Shown: piece after piece, positions 25,436-33,558 of the stretch
How the letters are laid out: the number at the start of each line of letters is the position of its first letter
Numbering within the stretch: the stretch's first letter is position 1
Assembly: GCA_900542035.1 (NCBI GenBank)
Contig: UQMJ01000017.1
Coordinates: 1 to 61,751 of the forward strand
Origin: an uncultured Clostridium sp.
Lineage (GTDB): Bacteria; Bacillota; Clostridia; Lachnospirales; Lachnospiraceae
Reading direction: 5' to 3'
DNA: 61,751 nt
Program-made: the position numbers and the translations under genes
Notes under the pieces: model-generated
What the model saw: only the letters and a program-made list of their open reading frames with translations
The model's database searches: none
Told to the model about the DNA's origin: nothing

Positions 25436-25502
25436 CCTCCTTTACCGGATGCCGCCTCAGCCTATCTTCTATTCTACCCAATGCCCCTTTTAAATACAAG
25501 CA

Positions 25503-25931
25503 CTATTTTTCAAAAATTATAATCCCCAAAATTGCGACTGCAGCCCCCAGAAGTTTTCTCCACTCAAACCCTGTCTGCTCTGTGCCGAACAGTCCGAATA
25601 CTTCAATCCCATAGGCCACAAGAATCTGGGCAACCACAATCAGGAGCGCCGACTGGGCAGGCCCCAGGCTTCCCACGCTTTTAATAACCGTATAGGTAAT
25701 CAGAGCGCCTAAAATCCCGCCGGTCAGCATATATTTGGGTTCCACCTGCCACAGTCCTCCGATTTGTCCTCTTCCGGTAAACAGCCACATGGCCAGGCAG
25801 GCCCCAAATGCCGTCAGCTGGACCCAGCCGGCTGAAACCCAGATACTGGTCTGCTTGGTTACCTCTGTGTTAAACACTCCCTGAATACTCATCAAAGCGC
25901 CTGAAACCAGCGCAATTACAAATCCCATCAT
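25503..25931 (-). CDS. DMT-superfamily small membrane protein (DUF606/YdcZ type)
   Basis: Seen: about 142 residues with five hydrophobic segments. The start MMGFVIALVSGALMSIQGVF and the internal LGPAQSALLIVVAQILVAYGIE match the DUF606 pattern in the drug/metabolite transporter superfamily. ATG 25931 is chosen because AGAGGCGG lies 7 nt upstream; a longer frame to 26027 has no membrane logic. Substrate unknown. Divergent from the thiT leader. Confidence 0.8.
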   Translation of the reverse strand: MMGFVIALVSGALMSIQGVFNTEVTKQTSIWVSAGWVQLTAFGACLAMWLFTGRGQIGGLWQVEPKYMLTGGILGALITYTVIKSVGSLGPAQSALLIVVAQILVAYGIEVFGLFGTEQTGFEWRKLLGAAVAILGIIIFEK

Positions 25932-26092
25932 ATTGTTTCCGCCTCTCTGTAAACGATTTCTTCTGGTGCTTAGATTTCCCTGAAAACAGATTCTTATTCT
26001 CTTACATCTTCTGTCATTCAGAATCATGAAGAAATTCTATCAGGCTGTAAAAAATAATAGGAGGTCTGACAGCCCCCTATTTCATTTCAATA

Positions 26093-26121
26093 TTGACTTT
26101 TCCAATCATTGGCGTTATACT
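26093..26121 (+). promoter_or_regulatory. Promoter of the thiT leader
   Basis: -35 TTGACT (26093-26098), 17-nt spacer, -10 TATACT (26116-26121). Transcription would begin about 20 nt before the riboswitch. Confidence 0.75.
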
Positions 26122-26145
26122 CCCTGGGAATCAAATTATACAGAC

Positions 26146-26240
26146 ACGCTAGGGGAGCTTATGGCTGAGATTGGGACTGTTTGACAGTTATCCTGACCCT
26201 CATTACTTGAACCGGTTAATGCCGGCGTAAGGAAGCATCA
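26146..26240 (+). promoter_or_regulatory. TPP riboswitch (THI element)
   Basis: The conserved blocks of the thiamine-diphosphate aptamer appear in order: AGGGGAGC, GGCTGAGA, GACCCTC, ACTTGAACCGG, TTAATGCCGGCGTAAGGAAGC. It precedes the thiamine transporter gene thiT, the expected target, and would lower its expression when thiamine diphosphate is plentiful. Confidence 0.95.
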
Positions 26241-26282
26241 AATACTTTTTTGTTTCATTTTACGGTATTTGACCAAGCCGCC

Positions 26283-26309
26283 CCTCCTGTCAGACAAGGA
26301 GGTTTTTTT
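26283..26309 (+). terminator. Terminator stem that contains the thiT ribosome-binding site
   Basis: CCTCCT (26283-26288) pairs with AGGAGG (26297-26302), followed by seven Ts and then directly by the thiT ATG at 26310. The 3' arm is the Shine-Dalgarno sequence itself. The one stem could therefore end transcription or hide the ribosome-binding site as expression platform of the TPP riboswitch. Confidence 0.7.
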
Positions 26310-26978
26310 ATGTTTAATTTTCTGGTAACTGCAGAAGGCGGCCTGACAGCCGCCGGTTACGGCGTTTCCATTGCCGCCGCGATTCTTCTCTTTTTATTAG
26401 GAGGTCTGGTAAGAGGCCACAGCAAAAAAGGACAATCTATGTCCACCAAGCAGCTGGTATTCTGCGCCATGGCTATGGCTCTCTCTTTCCTCACATCCTA
26501 TATCAAACTCTTTTCCGCACCCTGGGGAGGTTCCATTACCCTGTGCAGTATGCTGTTTATCTGCCTGATCGGCTACTGGTATGGGACACGGGTCGGAATT
26601 TTAACCGGACTGGCTTACGGAATCCTTCAGTTTTTGCAGGAACCGTTTGTCCTTTCCTTCTTCCAGGTATGCTGCGATTATGTGCTGGCATTTGCCGCCC
26701 TGGGATTGGCCGGACTGTTCTGCAAATCCAAAAACGGACTGTTAAAGGGTTATATCGTCGGCATTCTTGCCCGCGGCGCTTTCCATTCTTTAGGCGGTTA
26801 TTTGTACTGGATGGAATATATGCCGGAAAATTTTCCACAGGCTCTGCGCCCTGTCTATCCAATCGTTTATAACTACTCCTACATCCTGGCAGAAGGCATT
26901 ATCACGATTGTTATCCTCTCCCTTCCGCCGGTCAAAAAAGCATTGGCCCAGGTCCGCCGCAGGGCAGCCGAGGCTTAA
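26310..26978 (+). CDS. thiT: Energy-coupled thiamine transporter ThiT (ECF S component)
   Basis: Role (known family): membrane S component that binds thiamine with high affinity and works with a shared ECF module. Seen: 222 residues, six hydrophobic segments, the family segment YWYGTRVGILTGLAYGILQFLQEP (abbreviated: YGTRVGILTGLAYGILQF), and the later GAFHSLGGYLYWMEYMPENF with aromatic residues that form the thiamine site in ThiT. Start: ATG 26310, with AAGGAGG 7 nt upstream. Control by the TPP riboswitch confirms the substrate. Its stop overlaps the convergent folD stop. Confidence 0.93.
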   Translation: MFNFLVTAEGGLTAAGYGVSIAAAILLFLLGGLVRGHSKKGQSMSTKQLVFCAMAMALSFLTSYIKLFSAPWGGSITLCSMLFICLIGYWYGTRVGILTGLAYGILQFLQEPFVLSFFQVCCDYVLAFAALGLAGLFCKSKNGLLKGYIVGILARGAFHSLGGYLYWMEYMPENFPQALRPVYPIVYNYSYILAEGIITIVILSLPPVKKALAQVRRRAAEA

Positions 26979-27847
26979 TATACTTCCGTCTGTCCCGCCC
27001 TTCTGCGCTGTTTTGCAGCCTTTACCAGATGCTTTGCCAGCACAGAAGTTGTGACAGCTCCTACGCCTCCTGGTACTGGAGTGGCCATGGATGCCACTCC
27101 TTCCAGAGAAGCAAAATCCACATCCCCGCAAAGATTTCCATCGTTATCTACATGAATTCCCACATCAATCACAACTGCATCTTTTCCAACATAAGAAGCG
27201 TCTACCATCTTTGCTTTTCCGGTGGCTGCCACTAAAATTTCTGCATTCCGGCAGGTTGTTTCCAGGTCTTTTGTACGGGTATGGCAGATGGTTACGGTCG
27301 CGTGCTCCTTTAGTAAAAGCATGGATAACGGACGTCCTACTACCATGCTGCGGCCCACTACCACGGCCCTTCTGCCTGCGATTTCAATATCATTGGCCTT
27401 TAAAACTTCTACAACTGCCTCTGCCGTACAGGGCGCAAACCCCGTTTCGTCTCCGGAAAATACCTTGGCAATATTGACCGGACAAATTCCGTCCAGATCC
27501 TTTTGCGGATCCATTAATTCTGTAATTCTCTTTTCATCCAGCTGTTTGGGAAGAGGCCGAAGCAGCAAAATTCCATCTACCTGGCTGTCTTTATTAATTT
27601 CCAAAAATGCCTGTTCAAATTCCCTGTCGGCAATTTCCTGGGGAAACGCATACACCTGAGCCGAAAGCCCCAGTTTTTCCATCCGTTTTAACGCGCCTCT
27701 TTCATAGGATAAATCGTCTGGCCGTTCTCCTACCCGCACAATGGCAAGCTTTGGCACGCTCTGGTTTTTCTTCTGCATTTCCTGTAATTCTGTTTCCAGC
27801 TCCCGCTGGATTTTTGCGGATACTGCCGCTCCCTTTAATACAATCAT
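26975..27847 (-). CDS. folD: Methylenetetrahydrofolate dehydrogenase / methenyl-THF cyclohydrolase
   Basis: Role (known family): interconverts methylene-, methenyl- and formyl-tetrahydrofolate. Seen: an early SYERGALKRMEKLG region (Y and K of the cyclohydrolase site), GILLLRPLPKQLDE, and the nucleotide-binding VVGRSMVVGRPLSMLLL, then PVPGGVGAVTTSVLAKH near the end. Length of 290 is normal. Its start overlaps the stop of the cyclodeaminase-family gene by 4 nt, forming a two-gene C1 unit. Confidence 0.96.
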   Translation of the reverse strand: MIVLKGAAVSAKIQRELETELQEMQKKNQSVPKLAIVRVGERPDDLSYERGALKRMEKLGLSAQVYAFPQEIADREFEQAFLEINKDSQVDGILLLRPLPKQLDEKRITELMDPQKDLDGICPVNIAKVFSGDETGFAPCTAEAVVEVLKANDIEIAGRRAVVVGRSMVVGRPLSMLLLKEHATVTICHTRTKDLETTCRNAEILVAATGKAKMVDASYVGKDAVVIDVGIHVDNDGNLCGDVDFASLEGVASMATPVPGGVGAVTTSVLAKHLVKAAKQRRRAGQTEVY

Positions 27848-28476
27848 CCCTGTAATCCCTTTCTTACTGTCTCATAGATCTGGTCTGCCTTTTCCAGCCC
27901 CTCTGCAAGCATTGCATCTGCTTCTTGATTCAGCGTTTCTGCCGCCTTGCGGTCTTTCATCGACTTGGTATTGATATACACATTCATTACTGCTCCGGCC
28001 AGGGCCGCCCGTATCAGCTGTACGCCGACCCCTACGTCGCTGACAGCCATACGGCTTCCCTTTTCTCCTAAAAATTCTAAAATTTCCAGCATTCTTAAGG
28101 CTTCTTTCATCATTTCCGCTGGTACGCTGCTGGCTGCCAGCAAATGCTGTTCCATTGCCTGTTCTTTATAAGCCTTCTCTTCTTCTGTTTCGGACGGCAG
28201 ACGGTAGCAGGCGGCCAGAGGCTCAAATACCCTGGCGTCTTCCTCTGCCAGTCTCAAAAAGCGCTCCTTTCTCTGTTCCATCTCTTCCAGAAGTTCCTTT
28301 ATCTCTGGCTCCACGTCCATATATTTCTTCTTCCCTACGGTCAGATTTGCTACCATCTGTCCCAGAGCGGTTCCGAAAGCCCCTGCCAGGGCTGATGCTC
28401 CGCCCCCTCCTGGCGTCGGCGCTTTCGAGGATAATTGTTCTGTAAATTCTTCTATTGTCTGTCTTCTGATTTCCAT
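27844..28476 (-). CDS. fchA: Formimidoyl-THF cyclodeaminase / methenyl-THF cyclohydrolase family protein
   Basis: Known family: FTCD-C/FchA proteins act on formimino-THF (histidine or purine breakdown) or methenyl-THF. Seen: 210 residues, N-terminal EFTEQLSSKAPTPGGGGASAL with the glycine loop, ANLTVGKKKYMDVEPEIKE in the middle and a long helical C-terminus. Start: ATG 28476, preceded by GGAAGGG; the much longer open frame upstream crosses the lacI terminator and is not coding. Pairing with folD supports a role in C1 folate interconversion. Confidence 0.88.
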   Translation of the reverse strand: MEIRRQTIEEFTEQLSSKAPTPGGGGASALAGAFGTALGQMVANLTVGKKKYMDVEPEIKELLEEMEQRKERFLRLAEEDARVFEPLAACYRLPSETEEEKAYKEQAMEQHLLAASSVPAEMMKEALRMLEILEFLGEKGSRMAVSDVGVGVQLIRAALAGAVMNVYINTKSMKDRKAAETLNQEADAMLAEGLEKADQIYETVRKGLQG

Positions 28477-28544
28477 TCTGCATCCCTTCCAAAATTGATT
28501 TGTCTTATTATATCCTATGAACGGCAAGATAACAATGAGGAAAT

Positions 28545-28592
28545 GAAAAAAGCCGCTCTTCGCAATTTTCATCACAAAGCAGCAGCTTTTTG
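28545..28592 (-). terminator. Terminator after the LacI regulator gene
   Basis: Minus strand: AAAAGCTGCT pairs (one wobble) with AGCGGCTTTT, followed by TT. It lies just past the lacI stop and separates it from fchA. Confidence 0.7.
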
Positions 28593-28595
28593 GGG

Positions 28596-29585
28596 TTACG
28601 TACTGTTTCGAACTATGATCTCCGGCTGTATCGCCAAAGACGTACTGACGCCTCTGTTCTCCAGCAAATCCTGAAGCGTCCTGGCGCAAAGCGTTCCCAT
28701 TACCTCTGTTTTAATATCTACCGTAGTAAGTTCCGGCTCGCAGACAACCGTATCTGGGGAATTGTCATATCCCACAATCGCTACATCTTCCGGAACCTTG
28801 ATTCCCCTGCGTTTTAATTCTTTCATCGCCCCGATTGCTGCAGAGTCTTCTCCCACAACAAGCGCGGTAAACGGCCGTCCCAGTTCCAGCAGCTTTTCCA
28901 CTGCCAGAGTTCCGCCTTCCATGCCATACCGGCAGGCAATAATCCTGGATTCGCCGTCCTCAATATCGTGAAGCTTCATCGACTCTAAAAAGCCTTTTTT
29001 CTTTTCCTGTCCGCTGTCTGTCTCCAGATCGCAGAGACAGAAAATCTCTCTGTGTCCCTTTTCATAGAGGAAATCAGCAGCATTCCGGAATCCCTTTAAA
29101 TCATCAATCAAAATGGAGTGGAAGTTTGGCAGATCCAGATGTCCATTCGCCATTACAACTGGTATCCGGCTTACCTTTCCTGTAATCTCGGTTCTATTTT
29201 TCAGCTGGTTAAAGGTGGAACCAATCAGAACCACGCCGTCAACTTGTTTTTCCATCAGCAAATTGATATAGCGGGCGCATTCCTCCAGCTTTCCCTCAGT
29301 GTTGCATACCATTACATTATAACCCTTCTGGATAAATTCCCGTTCAATAATGTACACCTGTCTCGCGTGCTGGGGAACCCTCAAATCCACAGTCAGAATC
29401 GCTATGGTTTTCATCGTCTTGGAAACCATGCCTCTGGCAATGGCGCTGGGCTTATAATCGTATTTTTTTAGTACCTCTTCAATCCGTCGTTTCATTTCCG
29501 GATTTACATTCCCTTTTTTGTTCATCACTCTGGAAACCGTGGAAATAGAAACTCCGGCTTCAGCGGCAATGTCGTAAATATTCAT
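28596..29585 (-). CDS. LacI-family transcriptional regulator
   Basis: Seen: an N-terminal helix-turn-helix NIYDIAAEAGVSISTVSRV (residues 2-20) and hinge helix region, then a periplasmic-binding-protein-like sensor domain (about 60-329) with VDGVVLIGS, DDLKGFRNAADFLYEKGH and VAIVGYDNSPDTVVCEPELTTV. Length of 329 is normal. Start: ATG 29585, GGAGG 6 nt upstream. It has its own promoter and terminator and no sugar operon beside it, so its target lies elsewhere or is not recognisable. Confidence 0.93.
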   Translation of the reverse strand: MNIYDIAAEAGVSISTVSRVMNKKGNVNPEMKRRIEEVLKKYDYKPSAIARGMVSKTMKTIAILTVDLRVPQHARQVYIIEREFIQKGYNVMVCNTEGKLEECARYINLLMEKQVDGVVLIGSTFNQLKNRTEITGKVSRIPVVMANGHLDLPNFHSILIDDLKGFRNAADFLYEKGHREIFCLCDLETDSGQEKKKGFLESMKLHDIEDGESRIIACRYGMEGGTLAVEKLLELGRPFTALVVGEDSAAIGAMKELKRRGIKVPEDVAIVGYDNSPDTVVCEPELTTVDIKTEVMGTLCARTLQDLLENRGVSTSLAIQPEIIVRNST

Positions 29586-29620
29586 TCCATGCCTCCATTA
29601 TTATCACTACCCTGGTTTCT

Positions 29621-29649
29621 ATTGTAAAACAAATAAAAGGAATTGTCAC
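29621..29649 (-). promoter_or_regulatory. Promoter of the LacI regulator gene
   Basis: Minus strand: -35 GTGACA (29649-29644), 17-nt spacer, -10 TACAAT (29626-29621), 36 nt upstream of the ATG. Confidence 0.65.
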
Positions 29650-29684
29650 TAGATAAAGCAGAAAAAATTTACAAAAATTTACAT

Positions 29685-30899
29685 TTATTTCCCAATTATT
29701 GTTAATAGTCTGGAAATCATTTCATCGATGTCTTCTTTTTCTGCAATCAGCGGAGGAATCATCCGGATGGTATTATTCGCCGCGCTGATTAACACCAGAT
29801 TTTTTTCCAGAAGCGCTCTTTTCACCACTTCTCCCGCTGGCAGATCGGCCGCCAGTTCCAGACCCTGAATCAGGCCCATTCCCCTGTGATCGGCAATCTG
29901 AGGATTCTCCATTTTGACCTGTTCCAGCTGTTCCCACAAGTACTGTCCCATTTCCTGGACATGAGCCAGCAGATTTCTCTTCTTAAAACTGTCAAGTACT
30001 GCTGAAGCTGCCGCGCAGACAAGGGGATTTCCCCCATATGTACTGCCGTGATCGCCAGGAACCATAGCTGACGCTGCCTTGCCGCAGGCCAGAAATGCTC
30101 CAATCGGAACGCCGTTTCCCAGGGCCTTTGCCACTGCCATCACGTCTGGTTTTACTCCGTAATGCTGCCATGCAAACATCTGTCCGCTTCGTCCCATTCC
30201 GCACTGGACTTCATCTAAAATCAGCAGCATATCCCGTTCATCGCACAGCTTCCGGATCCCTTCCAGAAACTCTTTTTTTGCCGGATAGATTCCGCCCTCT
30301 CCCTGGATGGTTTCCAGAATTACCGCACAGGTATTGTCTGTCAGAAGTCTTTCTACACTCTCCAAATTGTTGTATTCTGCAAACCGGATTCCTGGAATCA
30401 GCGGCTGGAACGGCTCTTGATACGGGGCGTTTCCAGTCACTGACAAAGCTCCCATACTGCGGCCATGGAAGGAATGCCCCATGGCAATAATCTCTGCGTC
30501 CTTAGAAGGTTTTCCGTCTTTGTGCTTCTTATTATACGCATAGCGGCGGGCAATCTTTAACGCTCCCTCGATGGCTTCTGTTCCGCTGTTGGTAAAAAAT
30601 ACTTTATCCATTCCGGAGACTTTCAGCAGCTTTTCTCCCGCTTCTATCGCCGGTTTATTGTAAAACAAATTGGACGTATGGGTTAATTGATCCACTTGCG
30701 TTTTCAACGCATTGTTAAATTCTTCGTCGCCATAGCCCAAGGCCATTACTGCAATTCCAGCGCCAAAATCCAGATATTCTCTGCCGTCTGTATCGTACAG
30801 ATGCATCCCTTTTCCATGGTCAAATACCACTGGAAATCGGTTGTACGTCTTATAAAAAACCTGTTCTCCTCTGCTGATCATCTGCTCTTTCTCTGTCAT
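29685..30899 (-). CDS. argD: Acetylornithine aminotransferase
   Basis: Role (known family): PLP enzyme making N-acetylornithine from N-acetylglutamate semialdehyde. Seen: NSGTEA (104-109), FHGRSMGALSVTG (about 144-156), DEVQCGMGRSG (229-239) and the PLP Lys258 in AVAKALGNGVPIGAF. Length of 404 matches class III aminotransferases. Its start overlaps the argB stop by 4 nt. Last gene of the argC-GNAT-argJ-argB-argD operon. Confidence 0.96.
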   Translation of the reverse strand: MTEKEQMISRGEQVFYKTYNRFPVVFDHGKGMHLYDTDGREYLDFGAGIAVMALGYGDEEFNNALKTQVDQLTHTSNLFYNKPAIEAGEKLLKVSGMDKVFFTNSGTEAIEGALKIARRYAYNKKHKDGKPSKDAEIIAMGHSFHGRSMGALSVTGNAPYQEPFQPLIPGIRFAEYNNLESVERLLTDNTCAVILETIQGEGGIYPAKKEFLEGIRKLCDERDMLLILDEVQCGMGRSGQMFAWQHYGVKPDVMAVAKALGNGVPIGAFLACGKAASAMVPGDHGSTYGGNPLVCAAASAVLDSFKKRNLLAHVQEMGQYLWEQLEQVKMENPQIADHRGMGLIQGLELAADLPAGEVVKRALLEKNLVLISAANNTIRMIPPLIAEKEDIDEMISRLLTIIGK

Positions 30900-31783
30900 A
30901 GCTGCCTCTCTTCCCTGCTGTTTACAATCGCAGTCCCGATTCCGTTATTCGTAAAAATTTCCAGCAGCAGGCAATGGGGGATCCTGCCGTCTAAGATATG
31001 CACCCTGTTTACTCCATTTTCAATAGCGTCAATGCAGTTTTGCAGCTTGGGAAGCATACCGCCTCCCAGCATTCCGCTGTCTACAAACTCTTTTGCCTCT
31101 GCCGCCGTCATCTCAGAAATCAAGGAATTTTTATCCTCGTAGTCTTTATAAACGCCTTCCACATCTGTTAAAAATGCCAATTTTTCTGCGTTGACCGCCC
31201 TTGCAATGGCACAGGCCGCATCGTCTGCGTTAATATTATAGCTGACATAATTGCTGTCATATCCGATGGGGCAGATAATCGGAAGGAAGTCTTTTTCCAG
31301 CAAATCGTAAATAATCTGGGGATTAACCTCCGTAACATTTCCTACAAATCCAATGTCCTGACCGTCTGCAAGCTTCTTTTCGCATTTCAGCAGGCAGCCG
31401 TCTTTTCCGCTGATTCCGACCGCCTGGCATCCCAGCTCATTGACCATCTGTACCAGGCTTTTATTTACCTTGTTTAATACCATTTCTGCTATTTCCATAG
31501 TCGCTTCATCGGTAAAACGAAGACCGTTTACAAATCTGGGTTCCATCCCCACTTTGCTGACCCAGCGGCTGATTTCCTTACCGCCTCCATGAATGATAAT
31601 CGGCTTAAATCCTACTAATTTTAACAGAACCACATCCTGAATCACATGGTGTTTCAGTTCTTCATCTACCATAGCGCTTCCGCCGTATTTTACTACAATA
31701 ATCTTGCGGTTAAACCTCTGGATATAAGGCAGGGCCTCTATCAGCGTCTCCGCTTTCTGCATGATTGTTTCATCGAGTTTCAT
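30896..31783 (-). CDS. argB: Acetylglutamate kinase
   Basis: Role (known family): phosphorylates N-acetylglutamate, often the arginine-inhibited step. Seen: KYGGSAM (32-38), HGGGKE (65-70), RFTDEATMEIAEMVL and the C-terminal SGMLGGGMLPKLQNC. The N-terminal helix (residues 4-27) and overall length resemble arginine-sensitive hexameric kinases; that regulation is inference. It lies 26 nt after argJ. Confidence 0.97.
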   Translation of the reverse strand: MKLDETIMQKAETLIEALPYIQRFNRKIIVVKYGGSAMVDEELKHHVIQDVVLLKLVGFKPIIIHGGGKEISRWVSKVGMEPRFVNGLRFTDEATMEIAEMVLNKVNKSLVQMVNELGCQAVGISGKDGCLLKCEKKLADGQDIGFVGNVTEVNPQIIYDLLEKDFLPIICPIGYDSNYVSYNINADDAACAIARAVNAEKLAFLTDVEGVYKDYEDKNSLISEMTAAEAKEFVDSGMLGGGMLPKLQNCIDAIENGVNRVHILDGRIPHCLLLEIFTNNGIGTAIVNSREERQL

Positions 31784-31809
31784 CGGTTTTCTCTCCCCTT
31801 CCTGTCAGA

Positions 31810-33033
31810 TTATGAACGGTAATCTGCATTAATTTTTACGTAATCAAAGGTTAAATCACAGCCCCATGCAGTAGCAGAAGCGTCTCCCATTTTTATATCT
31901 GCAATAGCGGTTACTTCTGGCTGGGACAATATCTCTGTCGCCTGTTCCTCGCTGTAAGCAAGGGCTACCCCGTTTTCAATAATCTTTAAAGTTCCGGCAG
32001 AGCTTTCAAAATACAGGTCTACCTGCTCCGGATCAAACTGCGCTCCCGAATATCCCATAGCGCATAAAATCCGTCCCCAGTTGGCGTCGTGTCCGAAAAT
32101 TGCCGCCTTGGTAAGGGAGGAGGTAATAATGGATTTGGACAGGGTAACCGCCTGTTCCTTGCTTTCTGCCCCCACTACTTTTACCTCAAATAATGCTGTA
32201 CAGCCTTCTCCGTCTCCTGCCATTTTCTTCGCCAGAGTCTCGTTTACGTAATTCAGCGCCTTGCAGAATTCCTGGTAATCTTCATTTTTTTCCGTAATGA
32301 CCGGATTTCCTGCCTGACCGTTTGCTAAAAGCAGCACCGTATCGTTGGTAGAGGTATCGCCGTCTACGGAAATCATGTTGTAGGTGTCTTTAATGTCTTC
32401 CCGAAGGGCTTCCTGCAGCAGTTCTTTGGAAATTGCCGCATCTGTGGAAACAAAGCTTAACATGGTGCACATATTCGGATGAATCATGCCGGATCCTTTG
32501 CACATCCCGCCGATGGTAACCGTTTTTCCTCCTAACGCAATCTCCACAGCTACCTCTTTTTTCTTGGTGTCTGTCGTCATAATTGCCTTTGCTGCATTGG
32601 TTCCCGCCTCTTTTGTACTGGATAAAACAGGAGCCATTGTTTCAATGCCTGCCGTAATCTTATCCATGGGAAGCTGCATTCCGATGACGCCGGTAGAAGC
32701 CACTAAAACGCTGTCTTCTGGTATATGAAGCGCCTTAGCAACCGCCTTGGCAGTCTCCTTACAGTATTCCATTCCCTCTGCTCCGGTACAGGCATTGGCA
32801 ATTCCCGCATTGACCACAACTGCATGGGCGCTGGCCCCGCTTGTTACCTGATTTTTATCCCACTTGACAGGAGCCGCTTTTACCAGATTGGTCGTAAATG
32901 TTCCCGCTGATACGCAGGGGCTTTCGCTGTAAATCAGCGCCATGTCCTGGCGGTTCTGGTACTTGATCCCCGCTGCTGCCGAAGCTGCATAAAAGCCTTT
33001 TGCTGCCGTTATTCCGCCTTCTATTATCTTCAT
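31810..33033 (-). CDS. argJ: Bifunctional ornithine acetyltransferase / N-acetylglutamate synthase
   Basis: Role (known family): recycles the acetyl group from acetylornithine to glutamate; bifunctional forms also use acetyl-CoA. Seen: 407 residues and the autoprocessing site KGSGMIHPNMCTML, where cleavage before Thr190 generates the two subunits and the nucleophile. The residue before it is Cys189 instead of the more usual Ala. Also STGVIGMQLPMDKI and the C-terminal DLTFDYVKINADYRS. It lies 13 nt after the GNAT gene. Confidence 0.96.
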   Translation of the reverse strand: MKIIEGGITAAKGFYAASAAAGIKYQNRQDMALIYSESPCVSAGTFTTNLVKAAPVKWDKNQVTSGASAHAVVVNAGIANACTGAEGMEYCKETAKAVAKALHIPEDSVLVASTGVIGMQLPMDKITAGIETMAPVLSSTKEAGTNAAKAIMTTDTKKKEVAVEIALGGKTVTIGGMCKGSGMIHPNMCTMLSFVSTDAAISKELLQEALREDIKDTYNMISVDGDTSTNDTVLLLANGQAGNPVITEKNEDYQEFCKALNYVNETLAKKMAGDGEGCTALFEVKVVGAESKEQAVTLSKSIITSSLTKAAIFGHDANWGRILCAMGYSGAQFDPEQVDLYFESSAGTLKIIENGVALAYSEEQATEILSQPEVTAIADIKMGDASATAWGCDLTFDYVKINADYRS

Positions 33034-33046
33034 AATCCGTCTCCTT

Positions 33047-33511
33047 TTATCCGATAAATTTCGTAATATTTTCTTCGTTTAAAATAAAATCATAGAAATT
33101 GACGTCTTCCCGTTCATTCCAGCCCACTCCCTGCCAGAATGCATTTCCCACCTGGTTAGATTTAAAGGCAATCAGGCTGACCTTGTTGATTCCTTCTTCT
33201 CTCAGCGCGTACATACACCACCTTGCCATTTCGTGTCCTATTCCGTGTTTCCGGTAGCTTTTTTCCACGCACACGTGATAAAAATAACCGGTTCTTCCAT
33301 CGTGTCCGCAGAGAATATTGCCGATAATCCGCCCATTCTGGACCGCGACAACGCTGGTAGAAGGATTTCGTTTCAAAAACCGTTCTACCCCTTCTTTTGA
33401 ATCATCTATGGAGCGGATTCCAAACCCTTTAATGGTCTGCCACAGCTTAAAAACCTGGTCATAATCTTCTAGTTCCATAGGGCGGTAAAGAATCTGCATG
33501 GTACCTGACAT
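33047..33511 (-). CDS. Short GNAT acetyltransferase inside the arginine operon
   Basis: Seen: 154 residues forming a single GNAT domain: acceptor region RPMELEDYDQVFKLW, central VAVQNGRIIGNILCGHDGR, the acetyl-CoA loop VEKSYRKHGIGHEMARWCM (about 82-100), and AFWQGVGWNEREDVNFYDF. It sits between argC and argJ with 47 and 13 nt gaps in the same direction. Known: short single-domain N-acetylglutamate synthases of this size exist in other bacteria. Inference: it may be an additional N-acetylglutamate synthase or a protein acetylase tied to arginine synthesis. Confidence 0.8.
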   Translation of the reverse strand: MSGTMQILYRPMELEDYDQVFKLWQTIKGFGIRSIDDSKEGVERFLKRNPSTSVVAVQNGRIIGNILCGHDGRTGYFYHVCVEKSYRKHGIGHEMARWCMYALREEGINKVSLIAFKSNQVGNAFWQGVGWNEREDVNFYDFILNEENITKFIG

Positions 33512-33558
33512 ACGCCTTTTAATCCTTTCTTACTCATTTTTCTAAGCTTCCGGTTCCA

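Noticed and set aside
27844..28689. Longer version of the FchA protein starting at 28689
   Set aside because: The extra 71 codons cross the lacI terminator and part of lacI; ATG 28476 has a proper ribosome-binding site and starts the family domain.
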